A DNA stretch of 64,000 nt, from positions 23,574,425-23,638,424 of the forward strand of contig NC_054751.1 in NCBI RefSeq assembly GCF_018143015.1, read 5' to 3'. Source of the DNA: Lytechinus variegatus (Eukaryota > Echinodermata > Echinoidea > Temnopleuroida > Toxopneustidae). The position numbers and the translations under genes were made by a program. The notes under the pieces were generated by a model. That model did not search any database. It had not been told where the DNA came from and was given only the letters and a program-made list of their open reading frames with translations. The stretch's first letter is position 1. Each line of letters opens with the position of its first letter. Of the stretch, positions 11,030-23,000 are shown in pieces.

Positions 11030-11069
11030 CAGCCACCGCTTGACGAGGAATGGAGTCAAGCGGTGGCTG
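11030..11069. repeat. perfect 15-bp hairpin
   Basis: CAGCCACCGCTTGAC (11030-11044) and its exact complement (11055-11069) are separated by ten bases. The stem is GC-rich in an AT-rich setting and is followed by GTGAAAGGGTTAA. Confidence 0.8.
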
Positions 11070-11198
11070 TGAAAGGGTTAACAGAAAAGTGTATGTCCCC
11101 CTTTTTTTAGACTGTCCTAAATTGTCGATAGCACAACGAAACAGTCGCATGAATCGATGGATGTTACCCTTTAGTTATGGGCGGGGCTTGTAGTCCTC

Positions 11199-11588
11199 CT
11201 CGGTTCGTAGTTCCACTCTGCGCATGATCAGAGGAAGGTCATTTGTACTAAAGTGACAGGTTTAAAATTTAATGAGATAAGCACCATCTTCGATGCCTTG
11301 ATTTTTTATTCTTTTGAATTTTTGTTTTTCATTCACATCCACAAGAAAATAATGCGTCCACGAATGACTGGTTTTTTTTACAGTTTGCCAAGTACAATGC
11401 ACAGCATCCTCTAATATACATTCAAAGCGGAAAATAATGCAACAAATACCTTTATAGAGTTTTTATATTGATGTGCTATTCCAGTCACCTGGTCTAATCA
11501 ATTTCTTCATCCCGCTATGTAAGGCATTCATACGTAATTTCTTGCTTTGAAATCTACCTATCTTAATGAAAGAAATGAAAGGTCATTA
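11199..11588 (+). mobile_element. family B MITE, copy 2, right end lost
   Basis: Starts CGGTTCGTAGTTCCACTCTG and follows copy 1 through CATTTGTACTAAAGTGACA and TTTCTTGCTTTGAA to GAAATGAAAGGTCATT, then stops before the right terminus. Confidence 0.7.
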
Positions 11589-11765
11589 ACAAACATGACG
11601 CAGTACTTTTCCACGTATCTTCTTCTTTGTATATATTCAATCACTTCCTCTCAACAAATCAGAAAGTAAATTGGATTTCAAAGAAAGAGCCAGAGGAGTA
11701 CTGCAGGGTGAATAAGAGAGAAGCTCAGTATAGGTAAGGGAAATTACATTTCTCCAACATTGTAA

Positions 11766-11897
11766 AAAATGAAGCACTTAAAGTGCTTGTATATAGTGAC
11801 TGCACAACGAGTGCTCATTTTCTAGTTTAAATTTGAAAAAAGGCACTCGTAGTGCAGTCACTATACAAGCACTAAATTAGCACTTCATTTTATACAG
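11766..11897. mobile_element. short fold-back MITE, ~130 bp
   Basis: Arms ATGAAGCACTTAAAGTGCTT... and ...AGCACTAAATTAGCACTTCAT pair over about 48 bp, sharing GCTTGTATA-GTGACTGCAC and CGAGTGC. The DNA would fold into one long stem. Possible ends CATTGTAAAAAATG / CATTTTATACAGTG. Confidence 0.7.
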
Positions 11898-12109
11898 TGA
11901 AGTCTTATCAATTCCACATCACATCTATTTCTTAGGCTAATACTGTTTCAGCAAAAGTTTCGCAGAGATAATCTAAGCTAATCTAGGATCTTGCGTCATG
12001 CCTCCGTAGTGAACGGACATGTCGCTGGAGAGCTCCTGCCCGCGAATTTTAAACCTAAATGAGAAATGCTTTAATCTACACTTGAAATACAACTGTTATC
12101 TACAATATG

Positions 12110-12249
12110 GTAGCACGTTTATTTGAGTAATCATCTATCGTCTAAGACGCCTGCCTACAATATTATTTACGAAAAACAAACGAACCTAAAGCCAAACGTA
12201 AAGGGAAGAACCAACCCCAAAACTTTTCAACCTTCATTCTGCTTCATCA
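12110..12249 (-). promoter_or_regulatory. 3' UTR and poly(A) signal of minus-strand gene
   Basis: On the minus strand, AATAAA (complement of TTTATT at 12118-12123) lies about 130 nt downstream of the stop codon of the exon at 12250-12372. This is an ordinary animal 3' UTR layout and supports that exon. Confidence 0.4.
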
Positions 12250-12372
12250 CTAGATATGCCAAGCGACTCTGAAATGAAAGTCCCGGCTTGTTGGCCGACC
12301 CGGGCTCAGACAAGGTCCTTCACTCCATGGCCGATATGAGGAGCATGCTCTCCTGTAAACTTGATAATACGG
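12250..12372 (-). CDS. 3'-terminal coding exon, unrecognised protein
   Basis: On the minus strand a pyrimidine-rich acceptor ending CTTTCAG is followed by 40 codons and a TAG, then a 3' UTR with AATAAA. The peptide begins PYYQVYRRACSSYR, then has PWSEGPCLSPG and ends RDFHFRVAWHI. It has two Cys, and the FRVA ending recalls the close of formylglycine-generating-enzyme-type (sulfatase-modifying) domains, but that match is weak and I do not assign it. The acceptor falls on a codon boundary. The upstream exon would lie at higher coordinates and I did not find it. It could be chance. Confidence 0.4.
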   Translation of the reverse strand, partial: PYYQVYRRACSSYRPWSEGPCLSPGRPTSRDFHFRVAWHI

Positions 12373-12717
12373 CTGAAAGCTATCGGTATGAAGAAATCTA
12401 CAACTTTTACATCTTTTATTCTTGAACCTTGTACCTTGCAAAAGTGAATAGTAACTCGTAAAAAAGTTAATATAGGTTTTCAAAGTCAAATGCTAAATAA
12501 GTCTGGTGACATGCTGACAATACCATTTCATTTACATTTTTTTCTGTCTGAAGTGTCGAAAAATGAAAAAAGAAATCCTGTACCTTTTCTTTCTAAACTA
12601 CAACGTGTGCAAAACTTAAGTATCGTCTTGGAAAAAGCACCTTTTACGGTCTGATTGGAAAACAAAGTAATCACTAAGCCTGCCTTTTCCTCTGTATTCA
12701 TACGTGTAGGCACATGT
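12373..12717. other. no feature recognised
   Basis: Would be the last intron of the minus-strand gene if the exon at 12250-12372 is real. No other signal. Confidence 0.35.
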
Positions 12718-12721
12718 TTAA

Positions 12722-13320
12722 AGGTCAAGTCCACCTTAGAAAAATGTTGATTAATCAATGGAGAAAAATCAGACAAGAACAATGCTGAAGATTTCATAAA
12801 AATCGGATGTAAAATAAGAAAGTTATGACATTTCAAAATTTCGCTCATTTTTAACAAAATAGTTATATGAACGAGCCAGTTACATCCAATTGAGAGAGTC
12901 GATGATGTCACTCACTCACTATTTCTTTTGTTTTTATTATTTTAATTATACAACATTTCAATTTTTACGAATTTGATGATTAGGACCTCCTTGTCTGAAA
13001 CACAAAATGTTAAGGTAATGGAATTCCACGTGTTCAGGGAGGAATGAAACTTAATTTCACATGACAATGACGAGAAAATAAAAATATTTCATATTTCAAA
13101 CAATAAACAAAAGAAATAGTGAGGGAGTGACATCATCGACTCTCGTTTGGATGTAACTGGCTCGTTCATATATATAACTTGTTTTGTGAAATGAAGCGCA
13201 ACTTTAAAATGTCATAACTTTCTTATTTTACATCCGATTTTGATGAAATTTTCAGTGTTATGATTGTTGAATTTTTCTCTTTTTATTCAAATCAAGTTTT
13301 TGTTGGGGTGGACTTGTCCT
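12722..13320 (+). mobile_element. family E TTAA fold-back MITE, copy 2
   Basis: TTAA at 12718-12721 and 13321-13324, length 599 bp as in copy 1, ends AGGTCAAGTCCACC and GGTGGACTTGTCCT. Long inverted arms. No coding capacity. Confidence 0.88.
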
Positions 13321-13324
13321 TTAA

Positions 13325-13927
13325 GGTTCATATTCTAATCAATTCCTCTTTTATATTGATGACTGTATTACGTGTGCATGTGCATACAAATAACTGTTAA
13401 TACAACATTCCTACTGCATGGTTCTATTATTACTGATAAACTTTCCATGGAAAGACTATCCTGCTACTAACTGCAGACAAATAATGCAAGTAAAATGACA
13501 CATTATATTAAACGTCTAAAATTTTGTACCCTTATTTACCCTGCTGCAAAATGATATTGTATGTACTTTGCATATCACTTATATCTTGTTAAATTCAGAA
13601 GAGGTGCTAAAAGTCTCCTTTCCTGTCTTAAATAGCAATTTTCAAAGATTTTTTTTTTTAATGTCAATTGCTAGTAAAAACAGATAAGGGTAAATGTTTA
13701 TCATTTAATATATATATTCCTGCCTGAACGTTTGAAAAATGCAAATTATTACTTCAGTGTTCCTTTAATTTGTTTCGAAACTACACTATTTGCCTGCATG
13801 ATTTCTCTTTAAAGGATGTACTCATTAAAAAAAAAATTGTTCTAATTTTGCATTAAAAAAATCTTATACATTTAATGATATCTGAAATGTACTTTGTGTT
13901 TTTATTTTAATTTCGTTTTTATACCAG
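13325..13927. other. no gene seen
   Basis: AT-rich spacer with a T9 run. No repeat end or exon recognised. Confidence 0.35.
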
Positions 13928-14004
13928 TAGCAGAAAAGGTGACGTTTCCTGGGAAATATTATTCAGACAGACAACTCCCGTCGAATCCATCGCCATCTCC
14001 CACG
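13928..14004 (+). CDS. possible orphan internal exon
   Basis: ATACCAG precedes an open stretch reading A-E-K-V-T-F-P-G-K-Y-Y-S-D-R-Q-L-P-S-N-P, then S-P-S-P-T, ending at CACG|GTATAC. The GC content and Pro/Ser pattern differ from the surrounding AT-rich DNA. The frame stays open another 50 codons past the proposed donor. The opposite strand is also open, so the orientation is uncertain. No family recognised. Confidence 0.25.
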
Positions 14005-16086
14005 GTATACTATATAGAACCTTTCTCTGTCCAGTGTTTAGGACCTGTTCGGGTTCTTCTAGGGTTGAAGAAAGGTTCTGGGGAACATTTTTGTTTATTT
14101 TTTCTTTTTCTTATTTTAAAGAGAGTGAGACGCTGCACTTTACAAAGTGTATTTGTCTGAACAATGCTAATGCACACGATATTAAGGCTAAACCATAACG
14201 TAATAACCTCTGAAAATAGTCAATAGTATACCTTTAATTCAAAGCTTCAATATCCATACAAAGTAACATAATTCATATTCATATATACACTCATTCCACA
14301 AATTTCTATCGATTTGCAAACGCCAAAACTTGTATTAATTTACTATGTAGCAGTAACCAACTGTAGCAAGTCATACTAACTCGAATGATTACATAAAAAT
14401 CAATAAACAATGCATATTCTCGATACCTTTTGTATCAAAATTCATCTCCATAAACTTCAATTACAATTATCACGTTTATGATAAAGATATACGTTTAGGG
14501 TAAAGCATCCTAAAGCGATCAAAACGACCCCCAACTATTTTGAAAAATCCATAGACTGAACTACCTCTGATGTATACTATCTGAGGAGGATAGCATTCCA
14601 GAGCTGATGTTTCGGCTTTCACCTCTTTTTCGTCTCTCTCCTTGCATTAGTTTCTTTTCAAATGTACATAACCTTTGACTTAATGTCAAATGACTTCAAT
14701 AGTCGCACCTTTATGTTGCCTTTTGTTAAAGATAGAAAACATATTTTGTTTGCTTTCTTTTCCTTTCATTTCCAAATTCTAACGACCATAGTAATAAGGT
14801 GTGCCCTATTTCTGGACTCCACCTAACTTCCCTTTTTCCTTGTTATCTTAAGGCAAATTCTTGTGATTTAAGCATTGACAATTCGTCGTCAAACTTTAAT
14901 TACATCCATTCGTTAACAATGGGTGGATAACCTCTTACTACTTTTATTCCTCACATACAAGTCATGCTAATTTGCAATTCCGATACGCTCTTATTTAAGT
15001 CCAGCCTTGTTTCTTGGTAATCTTTTATATCTGAATTTCTATTGATACCAAGTAAATGACAACTCTTTGGGGTCCACCAGTTCTTTTACCCGAATTCCTT
15101 CCTCATTATCAAAATTAAAGGTTCCTAATGTTCAGTTCCTCTTCAATAACGACAATCATCAGCTATTTTTAACAAGGGACGCCCTAAAATCTGGCATAAT
15201 GATTAACAGGACATCAAATTCCAGGTAAGGCGTACGGAATGTAGATCTTAATTGTTGCATGCTTTTTCTTTGTGTTTTCTCTACCTATACCTTTCAGCAA
15301 ATTCAACTTTTCTCTTGCATAATCACTTCACATTTCACAATGTAAATTCTTGGCCATTCTGATTTAATTGCCTTGCATGCTGGAGGTAATTTTATTTCAT
15401 TTTATTGAATTTTTCTGCCATTTAAAGTACTCCTTTTTATATTGAATTTCTTGCTGCTCTCTGTATTTCATGTTCGAACTGTTTTGCATGCCGCTTGTAC
15501 ATTTTATCTCCCCCCCCTTCAAGCTTCTGAAAGTTTCAGTCCGGGCTTTAGTCATTACATGCCTTCCTTTTTTATGTTCGAATTGTCTTGCAGTTCCACT
15601 TTCTTTATAGTATTGCCAGTATCCAAGCTTTCGGACGTTACTTTTTTTGCATGCCCCTTCGTCTCAATGTAAAGGCTTTTTTTTTCTTTAATAATTACGT
15701 CAATCCTAAGGATTCTTGGTTTAACTGTCTGTTTTGTTTAACGAATGTAATTGCCAAATCAAGCAATTCAATGCATACCTGTCCTCATCTTATTTCAACT
15801 AAATTAAATAATCAGGAAATGTTACTTTTCATTCTTCTAAATTAGGTATACAAAAATACAAACTGTTATTGTCAAGTGCACGGGGTTTTGCGGACTCGAT
15901 GATGAACGTGAGGTAATGCGCTGCCTTTCTCCCCCTTTTTCTCGTTCCAACCTCTCCCTCTCGATGTATTCTCTCATTCCCTGTAACACTCTTAATAATG
16001 TCACTATATCTCCGTCTCCGTCTCTGTATCTGCATTTGCGATCCTTCACTTAGATGCAGTGTCTACGGAACCCTGTTCATTTGGTA
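14005..16086. other. 2.1 kb without recognised features
   Basis: AT-rich DNA. Small frames at 15.4-15.85 kb and on the minus strand at 15.83-16.05 kb have no domain or splice context. I see no repeat termini. Confidence 0.4.
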
Positions 16087-16325
16087 CACTGTAAAAACTG
16101 TGGTGTTAAAACTGACACCAACTGGTCTTAATAGAGGACCACACCCTGAGGTGTTAAAACAACACCCTATAGATTGAACATAACACCAAAGAGTGTAAAT
16201 GAAACAGCAATAGGTGTTGTAAAAACCCCTATAGGCGTAAAACTAACACCACCAATTTAACACCGGTGTAGAATAAATGGTGTGGTCCTCTATGTACACC
16301 GGTTAACACCACAGTTTTTGCTGTG
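16087..16325 (+). mobile_element. family H MITE, copy 1
   Basis: 239 bp with ends CACTGTAAAAACTGTGGTG and, in complement, CACAGCAAAAACTGTGGTG. Internally rich in GGTGTTA/TAACACC motifs, so it can fold extensively. A reverse copy lies 120 bp away. Confidence 0.8.
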
Positions 16326-16364
16326 TACAATCCATATGTGCCTTTGTATGTGTATTCCTGTATA

Positions 16365-17939
16365 AGGGAAGGCGGGGTAAGTTGAGCATAGGGACAAGTT
16401 AAGCCACCACCCTCAGGACAATAATGAATGAGCCAGATATCATGGTGCACAGCAAAAACTGGTGTTCACCGGTGTACATAGAGGACCACACCAGTTATTT
16501 TTACCGGTGTTAAAATGGTGGCGTTCGTTTTACACCTATAGGTGTTATTACAACACCTTTGGTTATTACATTTACACTCTTTGATGTTATGTTCAATCTC
16601 TAGGGTGTAATTTTAACCTCAGTGTGTGGTCCTATTAACACAATTAGTGTCAGTTTTAACACCAGTTTTTACAGTGTGGTGCCATATTGATGGCCCATTG
16701 CATAACCCCTAACTCCACCACACTATTTTCAACTTTGAAACAAAAAGTACATTTTTAGAGGGAAAAATACAAATTTCAGCCAAACAGGGAAAAAAAGGTG
16801 TGAAGTAGACAAGTGCTTTTTACACCCACGCGTTTTTAAATAAACCCTTCAAAAAAAAGTTTTGCAACTGAGTTTTGGGGATGATATCTTTTTGGTTAAT
16901 GAAGTATAAAAGATGAAACTGGTATCAATGGAAAGCTGAATTATTCCTCTTTACAATGACATGCCATTTTTTTTGTGATTATGTAATCACGAAATATGCA
17001 ATCACCCTGAACATTGAGAAAAGTCAGAAGTGAAATGTTGCAAAATGCATTGATTTCTAACAAGAGTCTCCATTTCTATAGAATTTATACCATGCAGGTG
17101 ACAGTGAATGCACTCGGTCCATCCTCGAAACAATTAAATGGAAATTCGCTGTTGGAAACGACGCATTTTGCAACATTTCATTTCTAACATTGCTGTGTAT
17201 TATCATGTCTGTGTATTTCATGATAACACTAGCATTACAAATGACACATGATCGTAAAGAGGAATAATCATACTTTCCAATGATGGCACACTAAGAAATT
17301 TATTAGCACTCAAACTTGAGTTGCAGAACTTTTTAGAGGGGTTTATAATAAAAACATAGAACATTGTTCGTCCACGTATGGATCTTCATTCTTGTTGTAG
17401 TTTTACATGACAGATGCATAAGAAATGTGTGGATGCAAAATTATCGCATTTAGTTAGGACTGGGGTAAGTTGAGCAAACCCACATGGGCCAAATTGAGCC
17501 ATGGTAATTCTTATGGTAATGTATATAAAATACCTTAAAAAGCCTTCAATATGCAGGCAGAAAAGGGCAAGTTTACATGACTGCTTTCCTTTTAGAGGAT
17601 ATTGGTATTTATGGAGAATAAGCGACTGAAAAAAACTTGAAATAAAAAACTGACATGGTAGTTGGCTTTCCCCATACATTTCGTACACAGTTTTGTGGCT
17701 TAACTTGCCTCAGAAGGTGGCTCAACTTACCCCACAGATGGGGCAAGTTGAGCAATTTGACATCTCTTTTTTCAAAGGTGACAGTGACTTTCAGTGTGGG
17801 GGTAGAAAGTTAAATATATGTTTAAAATATTTCAAAAGAATTAGATATTAAGGCAAGGTACTTTTTATTCAAGATCATTAATCATATCAGTTCTAACATG
17901 CAAAAAGCAAAAAGTGTCACAACTTACCCCGCCTTCCCG
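16365..17939. mobile_element. TA-flanked element with GGAAGGCGGGGTAAGTTG ends
   Basis: Ends AGGGAAGGCGGGGTAAGTTG and, in complement, CGGGAAGGCGGGGTAAGTTG, each next to TA (16363-16364, 17940-17941). 1,575 bp including a nested family H copy. The interior repeats GGCAAGTTGAGC-type motifs in both orientations. TA duplication fits Tc1/mariner/pogo; no transposase frame survives. Confidence 0.75.
16448..16676 (-). mobile_element. family H MITE, copy 2, inside the TA element
   Basis: 229 bp, reverse orientation to copy 1, ends CACAGCAAAAACTGGTG and CACCAGTTTTTACAGTG. TGGTG stands on both sides, a possible 5-bp duplication, but copy 1 does not show the same, so the target rule is open. Confidence 0.75.
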
Positions 17940-17941
17940 TA

Positions 17942-18477
17942 CATATTTCTTTAGAGTTATTCAGTCTCTGCATAGTTGACTATAATGCTGTATCAAATTC
18001 AATGCATGTCTTACTTCTGTTTCGTCATTTTCTTTGGCCTCTATTCAGTTTCATTTATTTTCTATTACACATATTTTACTATCACACAGTCAATCTCATA
18101 ACAAACGTTTTCAATTATTGTCATTTTCATTCATACTTTTCGGCACGCTTCAAATAAAGGTACCGAAATTTTATAACCTGCATTTTTCGAGCTCGTTTTG
18201 CCGTCAAATTTTTGTGTACCGGTACTTTATTATGCTATATGATCTAGAGGCCAAAGACAAAGACAAAGAGAATAAGAAAACTAAATTGCAATGATAGTTA
18301 AAACTACCACAGTTTTTTTTTTATAATATAATAAGACAATATTTTTGTAACCCCTGCCTTCGCCGGATTCTTATCTGACATAACCGATCATTTTCCAATT
18401 ATGTCACATGTCATCTTTGGCGCCCACTGAACAATCTACACCGGCCATCAAGGCGAAGACCAAATCATGAAAACATA
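17942..18477. other. no gene seen
   Basis: AT-rich spacer. An 86-codon frame at 18034-18294 has no domain. Confidence 0.35.
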
Positions 18478-19063
18478 AGCCAGCCGGACACTTGCACGAT
18501 TTTGTGTCACGCATTGGCACGACTCAAGTCGTGCCAGTGCGCAAACTAGTCGTGAACTGGCGTGAAGTGTGCGTAAACACGTTGTGACACGTCGTGACTG
18601 CGTGCCATGTCGGGACGAGAATTTTGAAATGTTCAAAATTTTGGTCACGACAAAATTTAGCGACCGGGTCGTGAACTATGCGCAAACTGTTCGTGAACTC
18701 GTCGGGACGATGCGGGAGGATGCGTGGCAGTGCGCGCCATGCCACGACTGTCACGAATAGTTCACGAACAGCTCACGTCGTGTTCACGAATAGTTCAGCA
18801 CGACACCGTCCGAATTGCGCAAACTCGTCGTGCCAATGCGGGAAGTGCGTAAACTATGCGTGAACTCGTCGTGCCAGTTCGTGTCAATGTGGACACTGAC
18901 GGGCACGCATTCGTGAACTATTCGTGAACTCGTCGTGAACTTGTCGTGAACCATGCGTGAACAAGTCGTAAACCGTGCGGGAGCCTCTCAGTTCGTGACC
19001 AAAAATGGCACGACTTGCCACGACAAAATCGTGGCCAAAAGTCGTGCAAGTGTCAGCCTGGCT
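18478..19063. mobile_element. MITE built of TCGTGAAC/GTTCACGA repeats
   Basis: Ends AGCCAGCCGGACACTTGCAC and, in complement, AGCCAGGCTGACACTTGCAC. The 586-bp interior is a lattice of short motifs TCGTGAACT, GTTCACGA, CGTGCCA and GCACGAC in both directions, far more GC- and CpG-rich than its neighbours. No coding capacity. Target duplication unclear. Confidence 0.75.
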
Positions 19064-19081
19064 CAATAGCCAGGCTGACAC
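19050..19081. repeat. perfect 14-bp hairpin at MITE edge
   Basis: GTGTCAGCCTGGCT, four bases CAAT, then the exact complement. The left half is the right end of the MITE; the right half is a 14-nt inverted echo of that end lying outside it. Confidence 0.85.
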
Positions 19082-19805
19082 AATTCACTTCCTCACGTAA
19101 TTGATTCAAAGTTCCCTCAAAATCGTTAATTTCATTACCCTACGAGACAGTCTAATGAGTTCCATTTACCTCTTAAGAACACTTTGTTAATAAAAAAATT
19201 ATACGATGGTCCGAGATCTGGAACTCCCTTACTGAATATATCATTAAAAGCCCATCCCTCTGTTCTTTTAACATGAAACTTAAAAATAATTTTCTGAAAT
19301 CATACAGGTCACCATTTCCTCAATTTTAAATAATTATTTCATTAAATTCACCACTTCATGCCTCTTTAACTTATTTTCTTTTTTTGTTATTATCCGCTCG
19401 TTGAAGTCCTGCTCTATCATCTTTCTCTTTTCACTTTTATTTTCATATCTCTTGTGTGCGTTTCCATTTTCTTGTTTCTTTGTTTTTTTGTTTTTCTGTT
19501 CTCTGTTTTGTCACTTTCGTGTCTGTCTTCGTAGGCAATTCTAAAATAATTATTTCGAGGGGTCCACACAATACAAGCACTGCTTTTAGTGGATCCCTCC
19601 ATTTTCTCAGATTTTTTTTTTATAATGGTTATGATACTTTACTTTTATATTATACTGTTTTATTCTACTTATAGATAAATATCATATACTGTACATGTCT
19701 CGATTTATTTTGTCGGTACAAGTTCATCGTTACTATTTTGACCTCATTACTTTGTTCTGTTGAAAATGAAATAAAATGAATCGAAATTGAAATTGAATTG
19801 AAAGC
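19082..19805 (+). mobile_element. 5'-truncated LINE, RT C-terminal tail and 3' UTR
   Basis: Reading on the plus strand gives YPTRQSNEFHLP, then, after a one-base frame change near 19205, IRWSEIWNSL and SLCSFNMKLKNNFL. The order TRQSN...GPxIWNSLP...FKxxLKxxLL is the hallmark C-terminus of CR1/L2/jockey-type reverse transcriptases. A 3' UTR follows with GTCCACACAATACAAGCAC and GGATCCCTCC, ending in GAAATT/GAATT short repeats. Everything upstream of the RT tail is missing; the copy starts right after the hairpin at 19081. Confidence 0.75.
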
Positions 19806-20063
19806 TTTTTAAAATTTAACATTTCTTCTGTGATTTTCAATTGGTGGAAAAAACAAATAAGAAGAGTATATGTATATTGGTAAAGAGAAGAGGGTATATC
19901 TTCTCCCTTTGACCTTGACTAAGGCTGGTGGTGCCTTACGAGTCATGGAAGATAACATCGCGCGAAAAAAGGGAAAGTATACCCAAAACATTAGTAACCA
20001 AATTCAAGAAATACACCCATTTCTATTTCATTCCCCCTCTCATCTAGTAGACGTGTTAAAAGG

Positions 20064-23000
20064 TTGAACGCTGTATTTTTGAGTACAAATGTCCCACTTG
20101 GCACAAATGTTCCTTGAGTCAAAAGAAAAATATTCATCCAAAGAGACACGCTGTATCTATGCAAATAAGCAAGTAATTTGCATAAATTTGAATATTATGT
20201 CGATGTAGTAAAAACAAGTATTTCATATACTATATATATATATATATATATATTGAACCAGAACTGCCCTAAAATTGGAAATAAAGACTTAGGGTAATTA
20301 AGACAGAGAAGAAAATTGTCATAAAATAATTGGGATATCCTTGTTTATTATTACCTAATTTACATACATTATGCAAATTACAATTTAAAACAAGAGTATT
20401 TTTCATAAATCCTGAACTGTTAAACAAAACAGCAAATAATACACAATGTCAACATTCTACATGAAATGGAATATATTAGCGAAAACATAGAAAGAGGGCA
20501 AATATGACAAAATGTATGACGTGATATTGCGCTAAAACGAGACCAAAACAACCTCTATGTCACAGTCACACTCACGAATCGGACAATAAAGCGATCAATG
20601 GTATGCCATTCGAGATAACACAATCCCAACACAATAGCTTCCTTCTGCTTCTCGTATCGCTTTTGTTGGTGTGTCTGCCACACCGTAATCTATGATACAT
20701 ACGGGCAAAATGCATTTCGGTATCGGTAAAACACTATTAATTTTGTTTTATTTGTTTCTCTTGGAAAATTTACAGGAGACATTGCTTTGCAGTTTACTGC
20801 TTTAATGAAACCCTGGCACATGGATCATGACGAATGTATCCTACCTCAATCCATATTTTAACTTTATTAAAATATATATCTTTTGGAGACCCCGAAGTGG
20901 CAAAACTGCTTCCCCCGGCATTCCTGCCACTTTACAAAACCAGTTTGACTTGTATAATCGACTTGGAAAAGACAGATGTATGAGACATCAGTCAACATGT
21001 TTCCTGAAGGAAGTTTTTTTTTGTTTATTTAAGCCTACGCCCACGGGAGCCCTCCGAATTTATCCCATCCCCTCCCCGTATTTCGACTTTATATATAAAA
21101 AAATATCGTGTTTTATAGAGGATGCCCTGGCACTGGGAAGAGGGGCTGAAACTTGTTCAATTTCTTGGGACCAAAATTTTACATTGAACCTTTTTTTTTC
21201 TTTTCAAATTTAAATCAAGAAATTTAACAAGCAAATAAACAAAAAGGATTGCACTACAAAATGAGGTTTTTTTGGTAACGTTTTTTTTTCGTTTTATCAC
21301 ATCTTCCGGAATTCCAGGGGTGCTGTCTATGGAGAATAACACACGCAGCACACCCCATCCCCTTCCGGAAAATCTTGCGGGGGCTTCAGCCCCCGCTTCC
21401 AAGTACCAGGACCTCCCCCGGGGGGGCACTAAGTATATAACGCATAGTGGGTATGTGCCGCGGAGGGGACCCCCATTTTTACACTCAAATTTCCGTTCCA
21501 AGGCATAGCATTTTTGCCTTGTTGAGAAAAAGAACAAAGAAAGCCGCTCCAAGGCATAGCATTTTCTTCTTATCGAGAAAAAAGAAGAGAGAAATCCGCT
21601 CCAAAGCTTCGCATATTTTTCGTTACGCCGCTCCGATCGCGTTGAATGAGCTGCAATTTTGGTGAAAAGCGGCCGCAGAGCTCCCCGGCGGAGGCCGCGC
21701 TAGCTGCATCATGCACGCATGACCGTTCCGTAGGGATGCATACGCGCTCACACGCTGGCGATCCGTTCCAAGGACCCCCGTTTTCACAAACATTTGTTGT
21801 TCCGAAGCCCGTTCCAAGGACCCTCCTTTTTACAATAAGCCCGCTCCAAGGCCCCCGTTTTTTGTCTCGCCCGCGGCACACCCCCACCACTTTTTTGGTC
21901 GAGTGCCCCCCCCGGGGGACCTCCTCTATTATAATGTAGATGCTGCCTTTAAAAAGTGCCCTTTTCCAGATGAGGGCTTCATTTAGACGATATTCTAAAT
22001 ATATATTGTCAAAACAAAATAAAGGGTTGGGCAACTTCGACAGGCCACCGTCATGTACACGAACTTATTTTATGCGATATAAAACAATGCCTTCTATGTT
22101 TTCTTTTCAAGAGGAGAAAGTAAAGAGGCTTTACTGTGTGTAGTAGAAATGTATCTTTTTTCCGAATGGGCTCTAAAAATATTTAAATTTAACATAGAGT
22201 GGAATCAAAGGGGTTTCAGTAGTTTGGAACTTACGTGTGGCTTTTCTTCATTGTACCACAGCTCTTCAACATGTCAATTGTAGAGTATTTTCTCAATCTA
22301 TTCCAAGATATCAATACAAACAAAAGTAATCTTTTAAGAGTTCTAAAGACAAACTATTTTTAATACATAAAACCAAAAGGGAAAGGGAATCCTAAGCATG
22401 CTCCTGTTGAGTTATAGCCTCTACTGTGCTAGAGCAGAACACTAATTATGATAATAACAACAACAATAATAATAATATTAATATAGATAAATATGAAACA
22501 TAGATATAAAAGTTGCTTTATTATACCAAAAACGCAATTTGCCTTGCCGGTGGCTTTAAAACACGATATTTTTTTTTATTTAGTGTCGAAATACAGAGAG
22601 GGGATGGGGTAAATTAGGAGGGCTCCCGTGGACGTAGGTTTAAAAAAAAAAATTATCTTCAGGAAACATGTTAACTGATGTCTCATACATCTGTCTTTTC
22701 CAAGTCGATAATACAAGTCAAACTGGTTTTGTAAAGTAGCGGGAATGCCAGGGGGAATGCAGTTTTGCCACTTCGGGGTCTCCAAAAGATATTTTAACAA
22801 AGTTAAAATATGGATTGAGGTGGGGTACATTCGTCATGATTCATGTGCCAGAGCTTCATTAAAGCAGTAACCTGCAAATCAATGTCTCCTGTAAATTTTC
22901 CAAGAAAACATATTAGAAACAAATAAACAAAATAGTGTTTTACCGATACCGAAATGCATTTTGCCCGTATATACCATAGATTACGGTGTGGCAGATACAC

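Noticed and set aside
14577-14660. Possible exon before a TTGCATTAG acceptor-like site
   Set aside because: No open frame with balanced composition follows and no donor partner is visible.
21157-22034. Open frames of 70-154 codons, similar ones recurring near 5, 7, 8.6, 48.3 and 62 kb
   Set aside because: They follow family A exactly in each copy and on both strands, with Arg/Pro/Lys-rich composition set by the repeat; no domain and no start or stop conservation.
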